17,073 nt of DNA from an uncultured Anaerotignum sp. (GTDB lineage Bacteria > Bacillota > Clostridia > Lachnospirales > Anaerotignaceae). This document shows, piece after piece, positions 1-7,020 of this stretch (positions within the stretch are counted from its first letter, which is position 1; the number at the start of each line of letters is the position of its first letter). The stretch is taken from assembly GCF_934277605.1 (NCBI RefSeq), contig NZ_CAKQVD010000040.1:1-17073 (forward strand), written 5' to 3'. Both the position numbers and the translations under genes were made by a program. The notes below the pieces were generated by a model. That model was not told where the DNA came from and searched no databases. It worked only from the letters and a program-made list of their open reading frames with translations.

Positions 1-12
1 TGTCGACACCCC

Positions 13-38
13 AAAAAGAGCGGTAAAAACCGCTCTTT
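13..38 (-). terminator. Intrinsic terminator of the SLH protein gene
   Basis: A perfect inverted repeat, AAAGAGCGGT (15-24) with ACCGCTCTTT (29-38), has a 4-base loop. On the minus strand the stem is followed by a run of Ts (17-13). It lies 7 bases beyond the stop codon of the SLH gene, which makes it that gene's terminator. Confidence 0.85.
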
Positions 39-44
39 CTTCGC

Positions 45-2780
45 TTATTTGCTTGCAATATCGGTTACAATGCCGTCATTCCCAAATGTCAGCTTAACAT
101 TATAGCCCTTGTTGTCCGCATCGCCGTTCTCCAGTCCCTTCTGATTCATCTCATTTACATTGCAGCTTTTCAGCTTGCTTGGCAGCGCAAAGGAGAAAAT
201 GTTGCCGCTGCTTGTTTCAATGCGTACATAATCCTCATCGCAGGAGTCCAACTTGCCCTCTGCCTCTCTCGCATAAACCCTCAGTGTGTCCACACGTCCC
301 TCGTCATCCAAGAGTGCTTCCACATAAACCTTAACATCCTTATCCTCAATCATCCTTTTCACTGTATCCAAGGCCTTTGTAGGAGAGCCGTAAACAGTCA
401 GGTTTGTGTTCTTTGCACTCAGCCATGTGTATGTTTTGCTGCCGCCTTCCACCTGCAAGCCCTTGTCAGCCGCCGTTGCAATCCCCCTCACTTTTGCAAG
501 TCCATTGCTTGCATTCGGGCCGTTTACCATCTCAAGCTCATTCACCAGACCGCTGCTGTTGAAGCCAAGCTTAATTTCCTCCCCAACATATTTGGAGGTA
601 GCAATATCGTCTAAGGTAAAGGTCTTGTTGTCCTTGTCCTCATCCTTCAGCTTCGGCTTTGTCACAGTGTTCAGCTCATATTCTCCTTCAGATGTCTCAA
701 TCTTAATGATTTTGTTTTCCTGATCATATTCCACCAGCTTGCCGCTTGCCGCTGTCAGCCTTGCCTCAACCTCAATCACCTTTTTGTCATCATCTGCAAC
801 AATTTCGGCATACAGTACCATTGCAGGATCATTCCCCATTCTGGTCAGCACCTTCTTGGAGGCTGTCTTTGCAGTGGGAATCTGAATATCGCCGTCTTTA
901 TATTTTGTTTTCAGCTTATAGCCAATTGAAGATGTCTTGAATTTCAACGTATCATTTTGAATAGATGCAACCGTTCCCTTACGCTCTGTCTTTTCCTCAC
1001 TGGCAGTAATCCAAGCTCTTCCGTAACCGGAAAGATAAACCTTTTGCAGCTTTCCGCTGCGGTTCAGCACCGCCTTGCAATAGATATTTCCATCCGGAAC
1101 CTCCTCACCCTTACTATTTACTTCCTTTTCAGCATCCACAAAGCTTTCTGCCGCAGTCACATTCTTCAGCTCTTCCCAATCGCCTTCCTTCGGGCTTTTG
1201 GGCGGATATACAAATTTATAGAACTGAATATTTTCCACAGCATTTGTGGAGCCGAAGGTATAGGTCGTTTCCTCGCCGTTCAGCTTCAAAATCATTCTTT
1301 TCGTATTAAAATCCTTTATTATATAAACCCTGCCTGCATCCTTCTTGCTTTCCTCAAAGCTATCCTCGGACATGATAATCTTAAATACCTTTCCACTTGT
1401 GTCCTTTGTCAGCTTAACATAGGTTGTTCCCTCGTCCGCCATCTTTTTCAATGCTGCAGCTGTGCTCTTGTTTTCACCAATATAGAACTCACATGTATCC
1501 GTAAAGGAATAAAATTCCTTGTCTCTGCCAATCCGATTGATAACAACCTTGCTTGTATCAAAGCTTTCCACCTCGCTGGTGATTGTGCATTCATTCATAA
1601 ATGTGAGATACAGCTCCTGCACATAGGTTACATCCTGATAGCTGCCGTCCACCTTTTCTCTTTCAATTGTGGTATTGATTCCCGCAAAGGCAAACTCCTT
1701 CCAACGCTCCTCCAACAGACGCTTCATCTGTGTCCGTGTTATCTGCTGTCCATCTACAATAATTTTTACATCAGATTCCAGTTTCAAATCCAAGGATTCG
1801 CCTGTGCTTTCATTGTCAAAGGTCAGCTTATCATCTTTGTAGCCGCTCACATAGCCCGTCATATCATATCTGGACTGTGCGGTAGAGCCCTTTGTCAAGC
1901 GTATTGCAACCACCCCGCTGCCGCCACGTACCAGCTTCACTTGGTCGCCTTCGTTCAGTCTGTCCAGTGCAACCGTTGTGTCTCCGGAATAAACCGGCAG
2001 CTCGCCCAGTGTTGCCTGCACATATTCTGTGCCGCCATTGTCCATCTTTACCGTAAAGCTGTAATATTTGTTTTCGTTCACCATAATCTTGGAAATGGTG
2101 CCGCTTTCCTCCACGCCCACTGTCAGCACGTTGTTTGTCTTATTCAGCATCACTGCCATTTCCGCACGGTTGATGTTCTTTTTGGGGTTAAAATTGTTGT
2201 AGTTGTCCCCGCTGATCACGCCCAATCTCTTCAGCAGGTCAATCTGAGAGAGTGCCTCTGCGGAAATATTCCAAGCATCCCCAAATTTCTTTGCCTCTGC
2301 CGCATCTCTTTCCTTATCGTAGGACATGCTCAATGCATTGCCGAACAAACGGGCAACATCCTCTCTGGTTGCCGCCTGATTGCCGCCTGCAAATTTGGTT
2401 GCCAGCATGCTCAAATCCAAAATATTGTTCTGCAAGCCATAAGCAACTGCATATTGCGCCCATTTCGGCACACGATATGTATCCAGCACTGTCATATAGC
2501 TGTACGCATCCACCGCATCCATCGGCTTTGCCACACCTGTTTTCAGCAGCACGTTATAAACCATCTGCATGGCCTCACAGTAGGTCACGTTGTTTTTCGC
2601 ACGGAAGGTGCCATCCCCATAGCCGCTCAAAAGGCCCTTGTCGGCCACACTGTTGATCACGGTTTGCGCTCCCTCCCAAGGCACGTTGTTGATATCCTTG
2701 AAGCTCGCCGCATACGCTGTCAAAGGCAGGCCGGAAGATGCCATTACCGCAGACAGCAGCAGTGCCAATTTGCGTTTCAT
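45..2780 (-). CDS. S-layer homology (SLH) domain surface protein
   Basis: This 911-residue protein is exported and probably bound to the cell wall. Residues 1-24 form a signal peptide: KRK, a hydrophobic core, then a TAYA cleavage motif. Three SLH repeats follow at about 27-82, 104-153 and 169-218; each has an F-x-D/W-A start and a late G-Y-G-D-G-T-F or N-R-A-E-M motif. SLH domains bind pyruvylated secondary wall polymers. The remaining ~690 residues are lysine- and acid-rich, predicted beta-rich, and built from loosely repeated modules of the form G-x-V/L-x(6-8)-[IL]-x-[IL]-x(4)-G-x-x-Y (near 226, 308, 482, 601, 679, 762 and 841). No catalytic domain was recognised. The start has a good AAGGGGG ribosome site at 2789-2795. 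The gene seems monocistronic, with its own -10 box and terminator. An S-layer or stalk structural role is inferred. Confidence 0.9.
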   Translation of the reverse strand: MKRKLALLLSAVMASSGLPLTAYAASFKDINNVPWEGAQTVINSVADKGLLSGYGDGTFRAKNNVTYCEAMQMVYNVLLKTGVAKPMDAVDAYSYMTVLDTYRVPKWAQYAVAYGLQNNILDLSMLATKFAGGNQAATREDVARLFGNALSMSYDKERDAAEAKKFGDAWNISAEALSQIDLLKRLGVISGDNYNNFNPKKNINRAEMAVMLNKTNNVLTVGVEESGTISKIMVNENKYYSFTVKMDNGGTEYVQATLGELPVYSGDTTVALDRLNEGDQVKLVRGGSGVVAIRLTKGSTAQSRYDMTGYVSGYKDDKLTFDNESTGESLDLKLESDVKIIVDGQQITRTQMKRLLEERWKEFAFAGINTTIEREKVDGSYQDVTYVQELYLTFMNECTITSEVESFDTSKVVINRIGRDKEFYSFTDTCEFYIGENKSTAAALKKMADEGTTYVKLTKDTSGKVFKIIMSEDSFEESKKDAGRVYIIKDFNTKRMILKLNGEETTYTFGSTNAVENIQFYKFVYPPKSPKEGDWEELKNVTAAESFVDAEKEVNSKGEEVPDGNIYCKAVLNRSGKLQKVYLSGYGRAWITASEEKTERKGTVASIQNDTLKFKTSSIGYKLKTKYKDGDIQIPTAKTASKKVLTRMGNDPAMVLYAEIVADDDKKVIEVEARLTAASGKLVEYDQENKIIKIETSEGEYELNTVTKPKLKDEDKDNKTFTLDDIATSKYVGEEIKLGFNSSGLVNELEMVNGPNASNGLAKVRGIATAADKGLQVEGGSKTYTWLSAKNTNLTVYGSPTKALDTVKRMIEDKDVKVYVEALLDDEGRVDTLRVYAREAEGKLDSCDEDYVRIETSSGNIFSFALPSKLKSCNVNEMNQKGLENGDADNKGYNVKLTFGNDGIVTDIASK

Positions 2781-2849
2781 AACTTTTACCCCCTTAGGCT
2801 TTCATTTCTCTATTGCATATCAATTTCCTATTGCTTTTTCCTTATTTTG

Positions 2850-2867
2850 CTCGGCAATTTCGCCAAG
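2850..2867 (-). other. Hairpin in the 5' leader of the SLH gene
   Basis: On the minus strand CTTGGC pairs with GCCGAG (one G-T pair) around a 6-base loop. It sits in the untranslated leader between the -10 box and the ribosome site. Leader hairpins often stabilise abundant surface-protein mRNAs; that role is an inference here. Confidence 0.3.
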
Positions 2868-2879
2868 CTATTCTCTTAA

Positions 2880-2885
2880 ATTATA
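2880..2885 (-). promoter_or_regulatory. Probable -10 box for the SLH gene
   Basis: A perfect TATAAT on the minus strand lies about 100 bases upstream of the SLH start codon. No convincing -35 hexamer is found 16-18 bases upstream, so the promoter may be weak or activator-dependent. A 15-base palindrome at 2920-2934 lies just upstream. Confidence 0.45.
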
Positions 2886-2919
2886 TCATATCCGTTTCCT
2901 TCTGCATAGACCTTACCTC

Positions 2920-2934
2920 TTAAGGATTCCTTAA
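2920..2934. repeat. 15-base palindrome TTAAGGATTCCTTAA
   Basis: Perfect 7+7 base arms around a single central T. It lies between the sporulation lipoprotein gene and the -10 box of the SLH gene, about 50 bases upstream of the expected transcription start. It may be a regulator-binding site; the arms are too close for a hairpin. No known operator was recognised. Confidence 0.35.
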
Positions 2935-2964
2935 TTATTGAGCGCAAAAAGCCGCTTTTTTCTC

Positions 2965-3354
2965 TCAGCCGGCCCGCTTTCTTTCCATCTCCTCAATCAA
3001 GGAAACGATATAAGGATTCGCCGTCACAGAGGTGCTGTCAATCAGACAGCCCGCCCCCTTTGCCGCTTCGGCTGCACTTCTTTTGACGGCGGAAATCTGA
3101 TTTTGTTCCAAGTCCTTCTCCGGCCGCAGTCCAATGATTGCCGTATGCCCCTCCACAACCACACTGCACCCCTTGATTTTCTCCAGCCGATAAAGCCTCT
3201 GCTTGATGGTCTCTGCCCGCTCCTGCGGTGTTTTGTCCCCAAGCTCCATTGCCCCCTGCACAGAATGTAGCTGCGAAAGATTGTTTTCCGTTATCTCACA
3301 GCCCGTAAAAAGCCCCATTGCCAAAAGCAGCAGCAATCCCCATATTCTTTTCAT
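2965..3354 (-). CDS. YhcN/YlaJ-family sporulation lipoprotein
   Basis: This 129-residue lipoprotein resembles the YhcN/YlaJ family, whose members sit in the spore inner membrane or germination apparatus of endospore formers. The chosen start, MKRIWG, gives a short positive N-terminus, a hydrophobic helix and the lipobox L-F-T-G-C with Cys19 as the lipidated residue. It is preceded by GGAGGT at 3361-3366. A longer in-frame ORF extends to 3429 but would bury the signal peptide, so it was rejected. Residues 45-125 fit the family fold: AETIKQRLYRLEKIKGCSVV, then a strand with HTAIIGL, a lysine-rich segment and a final DSTSVTANPYIVSLIEEM. It stands alone and is divergent from the small membrane protein at 3484. 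Precise function is unknown. Confidence 0.8.
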   Translation of the reverse strand: MKRIWGLLLLLAMGLFTGCEITENNLSQLHSVQGAMELGDKTPQERAETIKQRLYRLEKIKGCSVVVEGHTAIIGLRPEKDLEQNQISAVKRSAAEAAKGAGCLIDSTSVTANPYIVSLIEEMERKRAG

Positions 3355-3483
3355 ACCCACACCTCCGTTTTTCTTAATATCCCACATTTCCTTCCTTTTA
3401 TGAAAACAAGATTTGTCAACAAAAAGCATTGAAAATGGTGTATACTAAAACCAACAAGCATATCGGAAAAAGGAGGTCTTTTT

Positions 3484-3645
3484 ATGCAGGAAAAAAGAAA
3501 GCACACGCGTGTTGCGCTAAAGGAAATTCGAGAAGCACCCAACGGCATTTATGTAACCAAGGCCGAGCTGCGAAAATGCGGCATTTTCACAGCGCTTTTG
3601 CTTCTGCTTTTGTCCGTTTTCGCTCTTTTTGGGCGAAAAGACTGA
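3484..3645 (+). CDS. Small single-pass membrane protein, 53 residues
   Basis: This short ORF is preceded by an excellent ribosome site, AAGGAGGT at 3470-3477, 6 bases from the ATG. The product has a basic N-terminus (MQEKRKHTRVALKEIREAPN), a middle section GIYVTKAELRKC, and a leucine-rich hydrophobic helix at about 34-49 that ends in GRKD. It should be a C-terminally anchored or single-span membrane protein with most of its length in the cytoplasm. A TATACT -10-like box lies at 3441-3446, but no clear -35 is seen at the right distance. Its neighbours are the divergent sporulation lipoprotein and ychF, which has its own promoter. No family was recognised. The clean ribosome site, sensible composition and membrane helix make it a likely real gene. 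Confidence 0.65.
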   Translation: MQEKRKHTRVALKEIREAPNGIYVTKAELRKCGIFTALLLLLLSVFALFGRKD

Positions 3646-3654
3646 GGTTTCGCC

Positions 3655-3683
3655 TTGCCAAGCCGTTTTCTTTTCGTTATACT
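3655..3683 (+). promoter_or_regulatory. Sigma-A promoter of ychF
   Basis: TTGCCA at 3655-3660 and TATACT at 3678-3683 are spaced by 17 bases, a near-consensus housekeeping promoter. It starts 10 bases after the stop codon of the small membrane protein, so ychF can be transcribed on its own with a ~60-base leader. Confidence 0.75.
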
Positions 3684-3750
3684 ATAAGGTAGTGTAGGAG
3701 ACAACGCGCTCCTTTTCAAATGCAAAGAAACCGAAAGGAAGAAGAAAACT

Positions 3751-4848
3751 ATGAAACTTGGTATCGTAGGTCTGCCCAACGTGGGCAAAAGCACCTTATT
3801 TAATTCTATGACCTTGGGGAAGGCGGAGGCTGCCAATTACCCCTTCTGCACCATTGATCCCAATGTGGGCGTGGTGCCCGTTCCCGATGAACGTCTTGCA
3901 AAGCTGACAGAAATGTATGATTCCGCAAAAACCACTCCCGCTGTGATTGAATTTGTCGATATCGCAGGTCTGGTGCGTGGTGCCTCCAAGGGCGAGGGCT
4001 TGGGCAACAAATTTCTCAGCCACATTCGTGAGGTTGATGCCATCTGTCACGTTGTCCGCTGCTTTGAGGATACAAACGTGGTTCATGTGGATGGCTCCAT
4101 TGATCCCATCCGTGATATCGAAACCATCAATCTGGAATTGATTTTCTCCGATATCGAAATTCTGGAACGCCGCATTTCCAAAACCGTAAAGCTCGCAAAG
4201 CAGGATAAATCTCTGCAAAGAGAATTGGATATTCTCGTAAAGCTGAAGGATGCACTGGAGGCAGGCAAGTCCGCAAGAAGCGTGGAATTTGATACCCCCG
4301 AGGATTATGAATTTGTGCAGACCTTAACCCTTCTGACCGCAAAGCCCGTGCTCTATGCCGCAAACGTCACAGAGGATGACTTGGCGGATGACGGCGCCTC
4401 CAATGCTTTTGTCGGCAGAGTCAGAGAATACGCCGCCGCAGAGCATAATGAGGTATTCGTGCTTTGCGCAAAAATCGAGGAGGAAATCTCCGATTTGGAT
4501 GAGGCGGATAAAAAAGAATTTTTGGCAGAGCTGGGCGTGGAAACCAGCGGTCTGGATCGTCTGATTGCCGCAAGCTATAAGCTGCTCGGCTTAATCAGCT
4601 ATCTGACTGCGGGCCCGCAGGAATCTCGTGCTTGGACAATCACCAACGGCACAAAGGCACCGCAGGCGGCAGGCAAAATCCATTCCGATTTTGAAAAGGG
4701 CTTCATTCGTGCCGAGGTCGTGCATTATGATGACCTGATGCGTCTCGGCTCCTATAACGCAGCGAAGGAGCAGGGCTTGGTTCGCTCCGAGGGTAAGGAA
4801 TATGTAATGAAGGACGGCGATGTTGTGCTGTTCCGCTTCAACGTATAA
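3751..4848 (+). CDS. ychF: Redox-responsive ATPase YchF (OLA1 family)
   Basis: YchF is a universally conserved P-loop NTPase of the OBG group that prefers ATP to GTP. It associates with ribosomes and influences translation initiation and oxidative-stress responses. The 365 residues match the usual length. Seen here: G1 loop GLPNVGKST (7-15), the conserved FCTIDPNVG segment (32-40), G3 DIAGLVRGA (70-78), and the altered G4 motif N-V-T-E (205-208), where the usual NKxD is replaced, the hallmark of ATP preference. A coiled-coil hairpin spans about 130-175 and a C-terminal TGS domain spans about 281-364. A GAAAGGAAG ribosome site precedes the ATG. It has its own promoter and a strong terminator, so it is probably monocistronic. 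Confidence 0.97.
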   Translation: MKLGIVGLPNVGKSTLFNSMTLGKAEAANYPFCTIDPNVGVVPVPDERLAKLTEMYDSAKTTPAVIEFVDIAGLVRGASKGEGLGNKFLSHIREVDAICHVVRCFEDTNVVHVDGSIDPIRDIETINLELIFSDIEILERRISKTVKLAKQDKSLQRELDILVKLKDALEAGKSARSVEFDTPEDYEFVQTLTLLTAKPVLYAANVTEDDLADDGASNAFVGRVREYAAAEHNEVFVLCAKIEEEISDLDEADKKEFLAELGVETSGLDRLIAASYKLLGLISYLTAGPQESRAWTITNGTKAPQAAGKIHSDFEKGFIRAEVVHYDDLMRLGSYNAAKEQGLVRSEGKEYVMKDGDVVLFRFNV

Positions 4849-4872
4849 TCGCATTCTCCCATCTGATAATTC

Positions 4873-4912
4873 ACTGCACAAATCCGATGCTTCGTTTTTG
4901 TGCAGTTTTTTT
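4873..4912 (+). terminator. Intrinsic terminator of ychF
   Basis: A perfect 10-base stem, ACTGCACAAA (4873-4882) with TTTGTGCAGT (4897-4906), is followed by an uninterrupted run of Ts to 4912. It lies 24 bases after the ychF stop. Confidence 0.9.
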
Positions 4913-4921
4913 ATTGCAATC

Positions 4922-4962
4922 AAAAAAGCAGAGCCTTCTGTTTTGAAAGCTCTGCTCTTTTT
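4922..4962 (-). terminator. Terminator of the PurF-like gene, probably bidirectional
   Basis: AGCAGAGC (4927-4934) pairs with GCTCTGCT (4949-4956). On the minus strand the stem is followed by TTTTT (4926-4922), 25 bases past the stop of the PurF-like gene. The plus strand also has a T-rich tail, so it can back up the ychF terminator in this convergent gap. Confidence 0.8.
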
Positions 4963-4980
4963 CTGTCTTTTTTATTCTTT

Positions 4981-6405
4981 TTATTCCTTGCCGTTCCAGC
5001 AATAGGTGCAAACCTTTTCTTTGGGCAGGCCGATTGCCTCCAATAAGCCCTCTAAGGACTGGAAACCCAGGGATGCAAAGCCCAGCTTCTCACAAATGCG
5101 CTTGAGCATACACTGTCCTCTTTCTGTGGAGGCGTCTGCATATTCCTCCAAATGCTGATCGCCTTGGATTCCCTCTAATTCATGGATAATGCGGCGTGCC
5201 AGCAAATCATCCTCACTGCTTTTGCTTGTAAAGTTCAAATATTTGCAGCCATACATAATGGGAGGGCAGGCAGAACGCATGTGTACCTCTTTCGCATGGG
5301 CGCTATAAAGGAATTCCACCGTTTCGCCAAGCTGTGTCCCACGCACAATGGAGTCATCCACAAACAGCAGTCTCTTGCCTTCAATCAGTTCGGGTACGGG
5401 AATCTGCTTCATCTTCGCCACACGGTTTCTGATTTTCTGGCTTGCCGGTGTAAAGGAGCGGGGCCATGTCGGTGTATATTTTACAAAGGGGCGTGCATAA
5501 ATATAGCCGCTTCTCTGCGCATAGCCCATTGCATGCGGCACACCGGAATCGGGAATGCCGGCAACAAAGTCAACCTCCGGCAGTGTACCTCTCTCCGCCT
5601 CGTCTCTTGCCATAATTTCGCCGTTTTTATAACGCATAACCTCTACGTTTTTGCCCTCATAGTTGGAGTTGGGGTAGCCGTAATAGCTCCACAGGAACGC
5701 ACAAATTTTCATCTCCTCGCCGGCAGGCTGCATGGTTTGATAGCCTTCGGGCGTAATCTTCACAATTTCGCCGGGGCCCAGCTCATATTCGTTTTCATAG
5801 CCCAGCTTCTGATATGCAAAGGATTCAAAGGAAACGGCATAGCCCTCCTCATCCCTGCCAATCAGCACAGGCAGTCTCCCCAGCTTATCTCTTGCGGCAA
5901 TGATGGCGTCCTCCTCGGTCAAAATCAGCAGTGTCACAGAGCCTTGGATGGCGTCCTGCGCATATTTAATCCCGCTGATTAAATCGGGCTTTTGGTTAAT
6001 CAGGCTTGCAACCAGCTCTGTCTCGTTTACCTTGCCTGTGGAACGGGACATAAACTGATGGCCCTTTGCAAATTCAATCTGCATCAGCTCCTCTGCATTG
6101 GTAACGGCACCGATGGTCGTAATTGCGTAGGTTCCCAGATGGGAGCGAACAAGCAGGGGCTGCGGATCGTTGTCGCTGATACAGCCGATACCGGAAACAC
6201 AGCCTTCAAATTCATACAAATCATCCTCAAATTTTGTACGGAAGGGTGTATTTTCAATGTTATGGATTCCACGCTGGAAGCCCTTTTCCATGCTGTGCAG
6301 TGCCATACCGCCTTTTTTTGTACCTAAATGGGAGTGATAGTCTACGCCGAAGAAAATATCCAGAACGCAGTCATTTTTACTTGTTACGCCAAAAAAGCCG
6401 CCCAT
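4981..6405 (-). CDS. PurF-like amidophosphoribosyltransferase lacking the glutaminase nucleophile
   Basis: The 474-residue protein has the two-domain layout of glutamine PRPP amidotransferase, which makes phosphoribosylamine in the first step of purine synthesis. The phosphoribosyltransferase half is intact, with the PRPP loop FVDDSIVRGT (348-357) and the flexible-loop region PRSFTPASQKIRNRVAKMK (315-333). Four cysteines align with the Fe-S ligands of Bacillus PurF: C235, C387, C466 and C469. The N-terminal Ntn-glutaminase half is degraded. The mature protein should begin C-G-x-F-G but reads M-G-G-F-F-G, so the nucleophile Cys is Gly. The Arg-Tyr-containing loop is deleted near residue 75, and the oxyanion-hole Asn of HNGN is Ile98. 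The start was chosen by AAGGAGG at 6412-6418; an upstream extension adds no cysteine. It could be an ammonia-dependent transferase or a regulatory paralogue. The amidotransferase family is certain, the activity is not. Confidence 0.88.
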   Translation of the reverse strand: MGGFFGVTSKNDCVLDIFFGVDYHSHLGTKKGGMALHSMEKGFQRGIHNIENTPFRTKFEDDLYEFEGCVSGIGCISDNDPQPLLVRSHLGTYAITTIGAVTNAEELMQIEFAKGHQFMSRSTGKVNETELVASLINQKPDLISGIKYAQDAIQGSVTLLILTEEDAIIAARDKLGRLPVLIGRDEEGYAVSFESFAYQKLGYENEYELGPGEIVKITPEGYQTMQPAGEEMKICAFLWSYYGYPNSNYEGKNVEVMRYKNGEIMARDEAERGTLPEVDFVAGIPDSGVPHAMGYAQRSGYIYARPFVKYTPTWPRSFTPASQKIRNRVAKMKQIPVPELIEGKRLLFVDDSIVRGTQLGETVEFLYSAHAKEVHMRSACPPIMYGCKYLNFTSKSSEDDLLARRIIHELEGIQGDQHLEEYADASTERGQCMLKRICEKLGFASLGFQSLEGLLEAIGLPKEKVCTYCWNGKE

Positions 6406-6475
6406 GATGTGCCTCCTTATGTATAAAAACAAATGGTCATTATTTTGTTATCACAGAATTTTTTCCGCTGTTTTT

Positions 6476-6504
6476 ATTTTAAACGAAAAAAAATGGTAAT
6501 ACAA
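6476..6504 (-). promoter_or_regulatory. Probable promoter of the PurF-like gene
   Basis: On the minus strand TTGTAT (6504-6499) and TAAAAT (6481-6476) are spaced by 17 bases, about 70 bases upstream of the start codon. The surroundings are strongly A+T rich. No purine riboswitch fold was recognised in the short leader. Confidence 0.5.
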
Positions 6505-6569
6505 CTAAAAAACACCGAAGAAGCATAGAAAAATAGAAAATATTTTTGCCGTATAACAGCAGATTTTCC

Positions 6570-6610
6570 AAAAAGGATAAGGATTCTTTATCCGATGGAT
6601 AAGTTTTTTT
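6570..6610. terminator. Terminator-like overlapping hairpins in a divergent gap
   Basis: Three related GGATA blocks create two alternative stems. On the minus strand GGATAA (6593-6588) pairs with TTATCC (6580-6575) and is followed by TTTTT. On the plus strand TTATCC (6588-6593) pairs with GGATAA (6597-6602) and is followed by GTTTTTTT. No gene ends here in either direction, so this may be an insulator or a remnant of a lost gene. Confidence 0.4.
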
Positions 6611-6612
6611 GA

Positions 6613-6648
6613 TTGCCTGCGCATTTCCAAGCAGGCAAAAGGTTTTTT
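6613..6648 (+). terminator. Second terminator-like hairpin before the hydrogenase-regulator promoter
   Basis: TTGCCTGC (6613-6620) pairs perfectly with GCAGGCAA (6631-6638) around a 10-base loop, and AAGG then TTTTTT follows. It ends just before the -35 box at 6650, so it would block incoming plus-strand transcripts. No upstream plus-strand gene explains it. Confidence 0.4.
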
Positions 6649-6649
6649 C

Positions 6650-6678
6650 TTGCAAAGCGGCGGCGAATTTGTTATCCT
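6650..6678 (+). promoter_or_regulatory. Sigma-A-like promoter of the TM1266-type regulator and permease
   Basis: TTGCAA (6650-6655) and TATCCT (6673-6678) are spaced by 17 bases, about 58 bases upstream of the start codon. A leader hairpin follows, GAAAAGG (6685-6691) with CCTTTTC (6696-6702), 4-base loop. Confidence 0.55.
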
Positions 6679-6735
6679 TCTAAAGAAAAGGCTTGCCTTT
6701 TCCGATGCTTTTGTAATTTGAAAGGAGTGAATCGT

Positions 6736-6990
6736 ATGGAAAACCGTATTTCCGTCATCAGCATTATTATCGAGGATACCGCACAGGCGGCACAGGTGAA
6801 CGACCTTTTGCATGAATATGGCTCCTATGTCGTTGGGCGCATGGGGATTCCTTACAGAGAACGCAATATTTCCATCATCTGTATTGTGATGGATGCCCCC
6901 GCCAATGTAACCAGTGCGCTTTCCGGCAAGCTGGGAATGCTTTCCGGCGTTTCCACCAAAACCGTAACCGCAAAAAATAACGAAGCCTAA
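6736..6990 (+). CDS. TM1266-family putative iron-only hydrogenase system regulator
   Basis: This 84-residue protein folds as a single ACT-like domain and matches the TM1266 family, named as a putative regulator because its genes often accompany the [FeFe]-hydrogenase maturases HydE, HydF and HydG. Visible family features are the opening M-E-N-R-I-S-V-I-S-I-I-I-E-D, the mid segment LLHEYGSYVVGRMGIPYRER, and the ending N-V-T-S-A-L-S-G-K-L-G-M-L-S-G-V-S. The small size and beta-alpha-beta pattern suggest a small-molecule-sensing dimer without its own DNA-binding domain. AAAGGAG (6721-6727) sets the start. It shares a promoter with the permease gene 30 bases downstream. No hydrogenase or maturase gene is in this window, so the regulatory target is unknown. 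Confidence 0.88.
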   Translation: MENRISVISIIIEDTAQAAQVNDLLHEYGSYVVGRMGIPYRERNISIICIVMDAPANVTSALSGKLGMLSGVSTKTVTAKNNEA

Positions 6991-7020
6991 CGGCTGAGAG
7001 GATACAAAAAGGAATATACT

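Noticed and set aside
957..2879. Long plus-strand ORF of 640 residues
   Set aside because: It is antisense to the SLH gene, rich in His, Cys and Leu, with no ribosome site or recognisable domain. The real gene on the other strand has a signal peptide and SLH repeats.
2941..2962. Possible terminator after the YhcN-type gene
   Set aside because: AAAAAG/CTTTTT gives a 6-base stem that is almost all A-T with a 3-base loop; too weak to call.
3632..3654. GGCGAAA/TTTCGCC hairpin at the end of the 53-residue gene
   Set aside because: The stem is real, but no T-run follows and it overlaps the -35 region of ychF, so it is not called a terminator.
3549..3836. Minus-strand ORF of 95 residues
   Set aside because: It overlaps the 53-residue gene, the ychF promoter and the ychF start, and has no ribosome site. 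The plus-strand reading explains all the signals.
6406..6475. Purine riboswitch in the leader of the PurF-like gene
   Set aside because: The leader is short and A+T rich, with no three-way junction or conserved loop sequences.
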